From: an uncultured Eubacteriales bacterium
GTDB lineage: Bacteria > Bacillota > Clostridia > Oscillospirales > CAG-382
Reading direction: 5' to 3'
DNA length: 20,101 nt
Assembly (NCBI GenBank): GCA_900546385.1
Contig: URCT01000037.1
Location: 1-20,101, forward strand
The position numbers and the translations under genes were made by a program. Positions 6,497-14,435 of the stretch are shown here, piece by piece (position 1 is the first letter of the stretch; every line of letters begins with the position of its first letter). The notes under the pieces were generated by a model. That model was given only the letters and a program-made list of their open reading frames with translations, was not told the DNA's origin and did no database searches.

Positions 6497-8209
6497 TTAT
6501 GCCGGGTAGGAAATATCGTATTTCCACAAATAATACGGGTTGATGTATTTGCCGTTTAAGCTTGCGGCAAAATGTACCTGCGGTGCTGCATCAAAGGTTG
6601 CTGTTCCTGCTTTGACCGCAAAGCCGGTAGAGCCTGCCGCGCCGATCACGCCGGATTTGGAGACGGCATCGCCCTCGGCAACGCTGAGGCTCGACAGGTG
6701 ATAATAGTAGGTAAACAGCGAGCAGCCGTGGTCGATGATGACCGTATTGCCGGTAAGAGCTAAATTCCCGGCGAACACGACCTTGCCGTTGTTGGCGGCA
6801 TACACCGCGTCGCCCTCGTTCATGGCAATGTCAAGGCCATAGTGGAAATACTCGCGCTGATACAGGGACTTGACGCTCCGATAGGTGCCGTAGCCGGCCA
6901 TACCTTTGCCGACCGTACCCTTATTGGCGGCGTCCGGATAGACAAATTTGCCGTCCCAGAGAGGCGTGGGATTGGTAGAAGCCGTTTTCTGCGCGATGGT
7001 GCTTTCAAGCTCGGTAAAACCGACTTCGGTGAAGACGCTTTGCAGATTGGTGTCGCTCACCATATAGTCCTGTTTTGCCGCGGTCGGCTCTTTGCCTTCG
7101 CGCAAGTTGATGCGCAGTGTCTGCGACGAGCCGTCCGAAAGCGTGAGTGTGAGGTTGCAGGGAGCAGCCGGAACAAAGACGTATTCGGCCGGGAGGAACG
7201 CATAGGTGTTGCCGTCGGCAAAGCGATAAACGTTTAATTCTGCCGGGAACGGATAATAATCGCAGCTTGCTTGCAGTGAATCGCCGTCGTTGAAATTGCG
7301 GATCTTGATGACCTTGAAATCGCCTTTGTTGATTTTTCCGTCGTTCGTCATGGAATAGGTCGGCGCAACATCGTAAAGCAGCGTTGCCGCATAGGTGACC
7401 GCGCCGTAGTAGCCGGATTCCTCGGTTTGATTCCATTCGGCACGGATAACGAGGTCGTAATAGGTATCGTTTTCACGCATGACGTTGGTGTTCAACAGGT
7501 TTTCGTAAGCGCCTTCATGCAGAACCTGGCCGTTTTCGGAAACGGTGACCGAAACGGTATCGGGTGCTTTATCGCTCCAGAATGCAAGCGTGCCGATATT
7601 GGCAAGGCTGATTTTGACGGTGGTGCGTTCGCCGGAATCGGCAACCTCTTTTGCGGCAAACGAGCCGTCCGCCGTGCGGTAATTCCACGAGCCGCCGGTT
7701 GCGGCAAGGGCGATCGGCGTTTCACCGATGCCGGAGATGGCGGCGTTCGGCACAATGGCATAGGCATTGACGGTGGCAAATTCGCTTCTGGCAAGAAGTG
7801 CTGCCGCGCTCTTTTCGGAAAGATGGTAATACTTTCCGTCGGCATCGGCAAAGGTGCAGGCATCGTCGGCATTGACCATATAGAAGGAATATGTACGGAC
7901 AAGCTCATCCGTATCGGTGAGCGTTACGACATACGGCGCATCGGTCGAAAGCTCGTTAAAGAAGCTTTCTTCAATCGAGGTAGCATAGCCGATCGCCTCC
8001 ACATATACCTCAAACGAAGCGTCATCCGTCAAAACGGCCGTGCCGCCATAGGGCGATGCAACCGAAATCTGCGCAAGTCTGCCGGAGGTGACGGCTCCTG
8101 TATCCTTATGAGAAGCGAAATAAACGGCAAGTGCCGTCGGAATAAGCAAAATTAAGGCAAAAATCGCCAATAGGACTTTATTTTTACTGTTATAAACCGT
8201 GCTGTTCAT
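6497..8209 (-). CDS. Membrane-anchored M23 (LytM-like) peptidase-family protein
   Basis: A 570-residue protein with a cytoplasmic N-terminus, one helix (about 11-31) and a large outer part. Residues 40-410 match no family I recognise. The C-terminal M23 domain (about 445-560) shows FHYGLDIA (His456 and Asp460, zinc ligands), YYYHLSSLSV (His504), GVIGAAGSTG and QVHFAAS (His546, zinc ligand). In active M23 enzymes the last motif is HxH; here the first His is Gln544, so the catalytic base is missing although the zinc site is intact. M23 enzymes cut peptidoglycan cross-bridges; this one may be weak, inactive or structural. The ATG has AGGAAAGG nine nt upstream and its own promoter. A sporulation role (as for SpoIIQ, another degenerate M23 protein in Bacillus) is only a guess. 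Confidence 0.85.
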   Translation of the reverse strand: MNSTVYNSKNKVLLAIFALILLIPTALAVYFASHKDTGAVTSGRLAQISVASPYGGTAVLTDDASFEVYVEAIGYATSIEESFFNELSTDAPYVVTLTDTDELVRTYSFYMVNADDACTFADADGKYYHLSEKSAAALLARSEFATVNAYAIVPNAAISGIGETPIALAATGGSWNYRTADGSFAAKEVADSGERTTVKISLANIGTLAFWSDKAPDTVSVTVSENGQVLHEGAYENLLNTNVMRENDTYYDLVIRAEWNQTEESGYYGAVTYAATLLYDVAPTYSMTNDGKINKGDFKVIKIRNFNDGDSLQASCDYYPFPAELNVYRFADGNTYAFLPAEYVFVPAAPCNLTLTLSDGSSQTLRINLREGKEPTAAKQDYMVSDTNLQSVFTEVGFTELESTIAQKTASTNPTPLWDGKFVYPDAANKGTVGKGMAGYGTYRSVKSLYQREYFHYGLDIAMNEGDAVYAANNGKVVFAGNLALTGNTVIIDHGCSLFTYYYHLSSLSVAEGDAVSKSGVIGAAGSTGFAVKAGTATFDAAPQVHFAASLNGKYINPYYLWKYDISYPA

Positions 8210-8252
8210 TTTACCGTACCTTTCCTGTATGATTCAAAGAAGCTCTGTACAC

Positions 8253-8281
8253 ATTATACCGTTTTTTCGCCGTTTCGTCAA
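8253..8281 (-). promoter_or_regulatory. Sigma-A promoter of the M23 gene
   Basis: On the minus strand TTGACG (8276-8281), 17-nt spacer, TATAAT (8253-8258), 43 nt upstream of the ATG. Confidence 0.85.
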
Positions 8282-8324
8282 TCCCTTTTGCAAAGAAAGT
8301 TCCGGCAGCCGTTCCAAATATCCC

Positions 8325-9173
8325 TTATTCGGCGTTTTCGAACGGAATGATGCGTGCTTTCCGTCCGACAAACACGGTCACGCCCTCAAAGCCGACCTCC
8401 CTTAACAAGGTCTCCGCCTGTTTGATGCCACGTCCCACCAAGGAGAAATGATGCGCATCCGAACCGATTGTGACAAGTCGGCCGCCAAGGCTTTTATACA
8501 GCTTGATGAGATCTGCGCTCGGCTGCATCACGCCGCGCTCCTCCACCATGGAGGTGTTGATCTCAAGTGCCTTGCCGCGCTCGATGAGCTCGCGGAAAAC
8601 AGCGTCATAGAGCGGCACGAATGCCGACGGTTTTTCACAAAGTGCGCTCATGCGGCCATTGTATGCAAAATAGCGGAGCGGATAGGTGCAGTGTGCCAGC
8701 GAATCAAAGTCGCAGCTCGATGCAATCTCATACAGCTCGCCGACATACGATTCAAACGCGGCAAAAAGTGCCTTGTCATCGTGCGCATCCTGATAAGCGG
8801 CTGCCCAAGCGTCCACGCCGTCGCGCGGCATATGCAAAGAGCCAAGCACGAAATCGAAGGAATGTGCTGCCAAAATGGCAGCCGCCTCCGCTTTATGCGT
8901 GTGCGCATGGGCAAGCTCAATGCCATATAGCAGCCTCGTTTTGCTGCGGCCGGCGGCCATCTGGCTGTGTTCTGCGGCGACAAAGGAGGCTTCGTAGGCC
9001 GGGAAATCCACGTTGTAGCAGCTTTTTCCGGTGATAATATCGCAATGTTCGGTTTCGGCAATATACTGCAAGCCTTTCTTTCCGGCTTCGGCTAAAACCG
9101 AAAGAATCGTATTTTCGCTTTCCTGCGGCGCATCTTTGGAAAGACGGGTGTGAACATGTGTATCAGCAATCAT
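8325..9173 (-). CDS. PHP-domain phosphatase, histidinol-phosphatase-like
   Basis: A cytosolic 282-residue metal-dependent phosphoesterase of the PHP superfamily, closest in look to HisJ/HisK histidinol-phosphatases. Metal-site motifs in order are DTHVHTRLSKDA (4-15), TEHCD (41-45), GIELAHAHTH (84-93), LGSLHMPRD (110-118), LAHCTYP (159-165), INTSM (205-209) and GSDAHH (237-242). The ATG at 9173 is chosen because GGAG lies 9 nt upstream and it begins MIADTHVH; upstream in-frame ATGs overlap that ribosome site or the promoter. It has its own promoter and no other his gene nearby, so histidine synthesis is not proven and another phosphoester substrate is possible. Confidence 0.85.
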   Translation of the reverse strand: MIADTHVHTRLSKDAPQESENTILSVLAEAGKKGLQYIAETEHCDIITGKSCYNVDFPAYEASFVAAEHSQMAAGRSKTRLLYGIELAHAHTHKAEAAAILAAHSFDFVLGSLHMPRDGVDAWAAAYQDAHDDKALFAAFESYVGELYEIASSCDFDSLAHCTYPLRYFAYNGRMSALCEKPSAFVPLYDAVFRELIERGKALEINTSMVEERGVMQPSADLIKLYKSLGGRLVTIGSDAHHFSLVGRGIKQAETLLREVGFEGVTVFVGRKARIIPFENAE

Positions 9174-9213
9174 GAAAAACATCTCCGGTATCAAAAACTG
9201 AAAAACTGTTTGT

Positions 9214-9242
9214 ATTATAGCACGTTTGTCGGACAAAAGCAA
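9214..9242 (-). promoter_or_regulatory. Sigma-A promoter of the PHP gene
   Basis: On the minus strand TTGCTT (9237-9242), 17-nt spacer, TATAAT (9214-9219), 40 nt before the ATG. The -35 hexamer directly abuts the terminator stem of the preceding operon. Confidence 0.75.
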
Positions 9243-9272
9243 GCGTCCGACCGTATTTTTCCGGCCGAACGC
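9243..9272 (-). terminator. Terminator after the MBL gene, end of ATPase operon
   Basis: On the minus strand GCGTTCGGCCG pairs with CGGTCGGACGC (11 bp with two G-U pairs, 9262-9272 and 9243-9253) around an 8-nt loop. The tail TTGCTTTTGT is only moderately U-rich. It follows the MBL stop codon by 14 bp. Confidence 0.65.
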
Positions 9273-9286
9273 GAAAATTCAGATTT

Positions 9287-10153
9287 CTATAACAAAATTG
9301 TGTTGGTGCCGTCTTTGGTGACATAGTGCTTTTCGACGCCCAAAATGTCCATCCACCGGCGTGTGACCTCCGTGCCGAACATGCGCCGCCGTCCCTGTTT
9401 CCAAAAGAAATCCCGATCGGAAAGCTTGCCGCAGAAGGCCGGTTCGTTATACAGCCACTCCGCACAACACCAAAGGCAGACCTTCGGGCGGATGGCGGCA
9501 TACACCTCCATTCCGCAGTTCATGTGACCGTGATGCGCCATTTGCACCATGTCGGCCTTTAACAAGTCCATGGATTCCTCATACAGCTTGTCGCCGCCTT
9601 CCGGGCCAAGGTCACCCAAAAACAGGACGCTTATATTGGGCGTTGTTAGCTTGAACACAAGAGAGCTGTCGTTCATGAGATTGGCTACAAGGTCGGGATG
9701 GTAAGTAAAGAGGAAATCGATTTTCACTTCATCGATTTGTATCGATTCGCCCTGCGTGACGATATGCGTTTTATCCCGAAACAGTGGTAAAACCTCGTCG
9801 AAAGCCGGGAGCATTTCGTCCAGCTCGCTTTTGAAGTACTCATAATCCGGCACATCGTGCTTTTCGATTAGGCTGTACGGCGGAAAATTGTAATAGATTT
9901 TCTCGATATCAAAATCCTTGCCGCCGTTTTTGCGCATTTCCGAAACAAAGCCGTCGATATGGTCGCTGTGCGCGTGCGTCAAGATCCAGGCGGAAACATG
10001 GCGGTTGCCGACATACTCCTTCAAGAGCGGCATATCGGCTTCCATGCCGCCGTCGATGATGATGGCGTTATTCTGCTTGGTGATGACGACAAACGACATC
10101 ATAAACGGGCTGGTTTCGGTGAGCTGATAAAGCACCGTATGTTCATTTTCCAT
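9287..10153 (-). CDS. Metallo-beta-lactamase-fold hydrolase, ComEC-like
   Basis: A 288-residue soluble hydrolase. The metal motif HAHSDH is at residues 60-65 (THAHSDHIDG), with an upstream IIIDGG, GDLG containing Asp181, and AHHGH (206-210). The NDSSLVFKL then LFLGD then AHHG sequence resembles the MBL domain of ComEC/Rec2, but there is no membrane part, and HHGS of ComEC is HHGH here. The substrate is unknown; nuclease or phosphodiesterase activity would fit that subgroup. The ATG at 10153 has AAGGAGA about 8 nt upstream; an in-frame start at 10186 lacks support. It starts 48 bp after the ATPase D gene on the same strand and no promoter was seen between, so it is probably the last cistron of that operon, partly buffered by a small hairpin. 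Confidence 0.8.
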   Translation of the reverse strand: MENEHTVLYQLTETSPFMMSFVVITKQNNAIIIDGGMEADMPLLKEYVGNRHVSAWILTHAHSDHIDGFVSEMRKNGGKDFDIEKIYYNFPPYSLIEKHDVPDYEYFKSELDEMLPAFDEVLPLFRDKTHIVTQGESIQIDEVKIDFLFTYHPDLVANLMNDSSLVFKLTTPNISVLFLGDLGPEGGDKLYEESMDLLKADMVQMAHHGHMNCGMEVYAAIRPKVCLWCCAEWLYNEPAFCGKLSDRDFFWKQGRRRMFGTEVTRRWMDILGVEKHYVTKDGTNTILL

Positions 10154-10195
10154 GTAATTTTCTCCTTCTGGAAAACAGCAATACAACCGGCAAAA

Positions 10196-10213
10196 GCCGC
10201 CTTATTCGGCGGC
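10196..10213 (-). terminator. Short hairpin over the ntpD stop codon, possible attenuator
   Basis: On the minus strand GCCGCC, loop GAATAA (containing the D stop codon) and GGCGGC are followed by only four U. It may be a weak terminator that lowers MBL expression, or a 3' stability element; the short U tract makes full termination unlikely. Confidence 0.4.
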
Positions 10214-10864
10214 CTTTGCGTTTTCAAGCGTCTGCTTGACCATCATATCCTTGACTTTCATGAGTCTTGTCAGATTGCCGCGCTCGTTTTCGCCCAGCTT
10301 CATGGTAATGACCCGAATGGTGGCTTCAAGCTGCGGAATCATGGTATATTCGAGCGCATTGACGCGCCGTCTGGTCTTTTCGATCTCCTCGGCCAACATC
10401 TGCGACCGCTTTTCAGCTTCGGCAAGCTTCAAAAGCTGCGGCGTTAAGGCATCGATTTCGGCGACCGCATCGTCGAGTTCGCCGGTCGTGAACGCAAAGC
10501 CGTAGCTGTACAAATCGTCGCTCTGCCCCATGCGGTGAACCTCGTACTGCGGTACGTTGACGCTCATAATGTTGCGCGTGGAAACCGAAAGCGCGATCTC
10601 ACTTTTCGGATAGAGCAGCGATTCCTCCAACACCTTTTCCGAGGTGAGAGCGGAAGCGACCGTAAAGCTTGCGTGAACATCGGCAAGCGAAGCTTCAACC
10701 TTGCGGCGAAGCTCTTTGTTTTCGCGCACGCACTCCAAAAAGGTCTTCATTAACTCATCGCACTTATCTTTGAGTAGTTTATGGCCGCGCCGGGCGGTGG
10801 CAAGCCGTTTTTTTAACTTGCCAAGCTCCATGCGCGTCGGGTTGACATTTAATATTTCTGCCAA
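10202..10864 (-). CDS. ntpD: V-type ATP synthase subunit D
   Basis: A 220-residue central-stalk subunit that joins the rotor ring to the A3B3 head. The N-terminal LNVNPTRMELGKLKKRL is the classic opening of the family, and the protein is mostly long coiled coil (about 10-75 and 150-215). The start is a TTG at 10864; AGGTGA lies 6 nt upstream and no in-frame ATG exists before the conserved NVNPTRMEL. It follows ntpB by 34 bp. Its stop codon sits in the loop of a small hairpin. Confidence 0.95.
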   Translation of the reverse strand: MAEILNVNPTRMELGKLKKRLATARRGHKLLKDKCDELMKTFLECVRENKELRRKVEASLADVHASFTVASALTSEKVLEESLLYPKSEIALSVSTRNIMSVNVPQYEVHRMGQSDDLYSYGFAFTTGELDDAVAEIDALTPQLLKLAEAEKRSQMLAEEIEKTRRRVNALEYTMIPQLEATIRVITMKLGENERGNLTRLMKVKDMMVKQTLENAKAAE

Positions 10865-10898
10865 ATGGCTTCACCTGCTTTCCGTAGCGAAAACCGCC

Positions 10899-12293
10899 TT
10901 ATTCGGACGCCTTTTCCGGCTCTTTGTAATATTTTTCGAGAAATTCCGGCTTAATGCGTTTGAGTTCGCTCTTAGGCAGGATGGTGAGCAATTCCCAGCC
11001 GAGGTTTAGCGTTTCTTCAATCGAGCGGTTTTCCTCAAAGCCTTGGTTGACATACCGTTTTTCGAATTCCTCGGAGAATTTGGCGTACAGCCGGTCGATC
11101 GGCGTGAGCGCCGCTTCGCCAAGCACCACCATAAGTTCTAACGCTTCCTTGCCGCGTGCATAGCAGGCGATGAGCTGGTTCATGAGGTTGGCATGATCCT
11201 CGCGCGTTTTGCCTTTGCCGATGCCCTTGTCTTTCAGACGCGAAAGGCTCGGCAGCACGTCGACCGGCGGCAGATAGCCCTTGCGGTAAATATCACGCGA
11301 CAGAATAATCTGTCCTTCGGTAATATAGCCGGTCAGGTCGGGAATCGGATGCGTTTTATCGTCCTCGGGCATGGTCAAAATCGGGATCATGGTGATACTG
11401 CCGTCGCAGCCGAGCTTGCGGCCGGCGCGTTCGTACATGGTGGCAAGGTCGGTATACAGATAACCCGGATAGCCTCTGCGGCCGGGCACTTCTTTACGCG
11501 CGGCGGAAACCTCACGCAGAGCTTCGGCGTAGTTGGTGATATCCGTGATGATGACAAGCACGTGCATATTCTTTTCGAACGCCAGATATTCGGCGGCCGT
11601 CAGTGCCATACGCGGCGTGGAAATACGCTCGATGGCCGGGTCGGACGCAAGGTTGACGAACAGAACCGTGCGGTCAAGCGCACCGGTGCGGCGGAAATCC
11701 GAAATAAAGAAATCTGCTTCTTCAAACGTGATGCCGACGGCGGCAAACACAACGGCGAAATTCGACTCCGTACCGAGCACCTTTGCCTGACGGGCGATCT
11801 GTGCGGCAAGGTTGGCGTGCGGCAGGCCGGAGGCCGAGAAGATCGGCAGCTTTTGGCCGCGCACAAGCGTGTTCAAGCCGTCAATGGTGGATACGCCCGT
11901 CTGAATGAATTCCGACGGATAGTTGCGCGCCGCGGGATTGATCGGCGTGCCATTGATGTCAAGGCTCTTATCGGGAATAATGGCAGGGCCGCCGTCGATC
12001 GGCGTTCCCATGCCGTCGAACACGCGTCCCAAAATATCGCCCGAAACGGCAAGCTCGGTGCCGTGTCCCAAAAAACGCACCTTACTGTGCGCAAGGTTGA
12101 TGCCGGCGGCGCTTTCGAACAACTGCACGAGCGCGTTGTCGCCGTTGACTTCCAGTACCTTACAGCGGCGCACCGAGCCGTCCGGCAGTTCGATTTCGCC
12201 GAGCTCGTCATACTTGACGCCCTCGACCTTTTTGATGAGCATTAAAGGGCCTGCGACCTCTTCGATGGTTCTGTATTCTTTGATCGGCTGCAC
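10899..12293 (-). CDS. ntpB: V-type ATP synthase subunit B
   Basis: The 464-residue non-catalytic nucleotide-site subunit of the A3B3 head, full length. The P-loop is degenerate as normal for B (SASGLPHA, 153-160), and the arginine-finger region is present (PSLSRLKDKGIGKGKTREDH, 348-367, with Arg352). The start is GTG at 12293, two nt after the ntpA stop, with AAAGGGG about 10 nt upstream. The tight spacing suggests translational coupling with ntpA, in keeping with the 3:3 stoichiometry. Confidence 0.98.
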   Translation of the reverse strand: MQPIKEYRTIEEVAGPLMLIKKVEGVKYDELGEIELPDGSVRRCKVLEVNGDNALVQLFESAAGINLAHSKVRFLGHGTELAVSGDILGRVFDGMGTPIDGGPAIIPDKSLDINGTPINPAARNYPSEFIQTGVSTIDGLNTLVRGQKLPIFSASGLPHANLAAQIARQAKVLGTESNFAVVFAAVGITFEEADFFISDFRRTGALDRTVLFVNLASDPAIERISTPRMALTAAEYLAFEKNMHVLVIITDITNYAEALREVSAARKEVPGRRGYPGYLYTDLATMYERAGRKLGCDGSITMIPILTMPEDDKTHPIPDLTGYITEGQIILSRDIYRKGYLPPVDVLPSLSRLKDKGIGKGKTREDHANLMNQLIACYARGKEALELMVVLGEAALTPIDRLYAKFSEEFEKRYVNQGFEENRSIEETLNLGWELLTILPKSELKRIKPEFLEKYYKEPEKASE

Positions 12294-12295
12294 GG

Positions 12296-14074
12296 TTACA
12301 TATCCCCTTTCTCATCCGGATTTGTGAGTGCGGCAAGCTGTGAATCGAGTTTTTCAAGCACAGCCTTTGCGGCGGCGTCAAAGCCGTCGGGTGCGATGTT
12401 CTTTAGGCGGCCGATGTCCTCGCGGACGGGCAGCTCGGCAATTTTTTCGGCGTCCGCGCCGTTCCCGACGGCGGCTTTGGTTTTTTCGTAGAACGCCAAA
12501 ATGGTCTTTAACAGTCCATACTGCTTGCTTAACGGTGTGTAGGAATCGGTATCCGAGAAGGAATCCTGCTGTAAGAAGTCCTCGCGTATCGAACGCGCGG
12601 CTTCAAGCACCATGCGGTCGGACGGCGAAAGCGCGTCCACGCCGACAAGCTTTACGATTTCATTGAGTTCGCTTTCCTGCTGCAGCAGCTTCATGGCTTC
12701 ACCGGTGGTCTGCATCCAATCGGGTGCGACGTTCTGCGAGAACCAGTCGGAAAGGCGGTCTTTATACAGCGAATAGGAGTTTAACCAGTTGATGGCCGGG
12801 AAGTGACGGCGATAGGCAAGCGACGCGTCGAGTCCCCAGAACACCTTAACGATACGGAGCGTCGCCTGGGTGACCGGTTCGGAAATATCACCGCCCTGAG
12901 GGCTGACCGCGCCGATGGCACTGAGCGTTCCCACGCGGTTGTCGCCGCCGAGGCAGACGACTTTACCGGCACGCTCGTAGAACTGGGCAAGACGGCTGGT
13001 AAGGTAGGCCGGATAGCCCTCTTCGCCGGGCATTTCTTCAAGACGTCCCGACATTTCGCGCAAGGCCTCCGCCCAACGCGAGGTGGAATCGGCAATGACG
13101 GCGACCGAATAACCCATATCGCGGAAATATTCGGCAATGGTGATACCGGTATAAATGGACGCTTCACGCGCGGCAACCGGCATATCGGATGTATTGGCGA
13201 TAAGCACGGTACGCATCATAAGCGATTTGCCGTTGCGCGGGTCTTTTAATTCCGGAAATTCGCGTAAAACGTCGGTCATTTCGTTGCCGCGTTCGCCGCA
13301 GCCGATATAGACGACCAAATCGACGTCGGAGTACTTGGCAAGCTGATGCTGGGTGACGGTCTTGCCGCTGCCGAAAGGCCCCGGAATGCAGGCGGTACCG
13401 CCTTTTGCAATCGGGAACATGCCGTCGATGGTGCGCTGACCGGTGATAAGCGGCTCATACGGCGGCAGTTTTTTATCAAACGGACGCGCCACGCGCACCG
13501 GCCATTTCTGCATAAGCGTGAGCTTTACCTCTTCGCCCTTATCGGTGCGAAGCGTGCCGATGGTATCGGTAACGGTATAATCGCCCTCGTTTAATTCGAC
13601 AAGCGTTCCGGACATTTTGGGCGGCACCATGATTTTGTGGCGCACGACCTCGGTTTCGTCGACATAGCCCAAAATCGCGCCGGGTTCGCATTTTTCGCCC
13701 GGCTTTGCGGTCGGGACAAAATGCCATTTTGTTTCTCTGGACAGTGCCGGACAATCCACGCCTTTGGGCAGGTTGGTGCCGGCCATTTCGTATAATTTTT
13801 CAAGCGGACGCTCGATACCGTCGTAAATGCCGGTCACAAGACCCGGCCCCAGCTCGACCGAAAGCGGCTCGCCAGTGGATTCCACGATATCGCCCGGGCC
13901 GATGCCGGCGGTTTCCTCATAAACCTGAATGGACGCACGGTCGCCGCGCATTTCGATGATCTCACCGATAAGGCGCGCCTTTCCGACGCGCACCACGTCG
14001 AACATATTGGCTTCTCTCATGCCGCCTGCCACGACAAGCGGTCCGGAAACCTTGATGATGGTTCCTTGTATCAT
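12296..14074 (-). CDS. ntpA: V-type ATP synthase catalytic subunit A
   Basis: The 592-residue catalytic subunit. It shows the Walker A motif GPFGSGKT (232-239), catalytic Glu261 in GCGERGNEMTD, the family-specific extra region (about 115-190) and ADSTSRWAEALRE. The positions of Lys238 and Glu261 equal those known for E. hirae NtpA, with no truncation. It hydrolyses (or makes) ATP on the cytoplasmic side. The ATG at 14074 has a weak, distant purine tract (GAGGG about 13 nt away). It lies 31 bp after the 109-residue subunit gene and runs directly into ntpB. Confidence 0.98.
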   Translation of the reverse strand: MIQGTIIKVSGPLVVAGGMREANMFDVVRVGKARLIGEIIEMRGDRASIQVYEETAGIGPGDIVESTGEPLSVELGPGLVTGIYDGIERPLEKLYEMAGTNLPKGVDCPALSRETKWHFVPTAKPGEKCEPGAILGYVDETEVVRHKIMVPPKMSGTLVELNEGDYTVTDTIGTLRTDKGEEVKLTLMQKWPVRVARPFDKKLPPYEPLITGQRTIDGMFPIAKGGTACIPGPFGSGKTVTQHQLAKYSDVDLVVYIGCGERGNEMTDVLREFPELKDPRNGKSLMMRTVLIANTSDMPVAAREASIYTGITIAEYFRDMGYSVAVIADSTSRWAEALREMSGRLEEMPGEEGYPAYLTSRLAQFYERAGKVVCLGGDNRVGTLSAIGAVSPQGGDISEPVTQATLRIVKVFWGLDASLAYRRHFPAINWLNSYSLYKDRLSDWFSQNVAPDWMQTTGEAMKLLQQESELNEIVKLVGVDALSPSDRMVLEAARSIREDFLQQDSFSDTDSYTPLSKQYGLLKTILAFYEKTKAAVGNGADAEKIAELPVREDIGRLKNIAPDGFDAAAKAVLEKLDSQLAALTNPDEKGDM

Positions 14075-14105
14075 AATTTTCTGTTACCCTCTTTCGCGAC
14101 ACGTA

Positions 14106-14435
14106 CTAGTCTTTTAAAATATCCGCGCCGACGGCACGTTCCACCGAACGCTTGATGAGTGCCATGCCGATGCCCAAAGAGCCGGTTTTCGACGGAATGG
14201 GAATGATGGCAAGCATCGGTTCGGTTTTGAATTTCTCATAGCTTTCCGGAATCTCGGCAAGCAAGTCCTCCGTGATATACAGCACGACAAAGCCGTTTTC
14301 GACGGCATTTTCAAGAATCTGTGCCGCCTCCTTCGGGTCTTCCGTCACAAACGTATGAAAGCCTGCCGCAAGAAAGCCGAGCACGCTGTCTTTATCGCCG
14401 ATCACGCCGATCTTTTTGCTCTCGTTCTCACTCAT
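14106..14435 (-). CDS. ntpG: V-type ATP synthase subunit F (NtpG)
   Basis: A 109-residue central-stalk subunit that binds subunit D. Family marks are KIGVIGDKDSVLGFLAAGF near the N-terminus, TEDPKEAAQIL, VLYITEDLLAEIPE and the AIIPIPSKTGSLG block. The ATG overlaps the ntpC stop codon by 4 bp (ATGA), so translation is probably coupled. A GGGGGTG sequence lies just upstream. It is called NtpG in Enterococcus and F in most other species. Confidence 0.95.
   Translation of the reverse strand: MSENESKKIGVIGDKDSVLGFLAAGFHTFVTEDPKEAAQILENAVENGFVVLYITEDLLAEIPESYEKFKTEPMLAIIPIPSKTGSLGIGMALIKRSVERAVGADILKD

Noticed and set aside
11193..12245. 350-residue open frame on the plus strand opposite ntpB
   Set aside because: It is the antisense shadow of ntpB, whose sequence is fully conserved; the translation has no recognisable domain.
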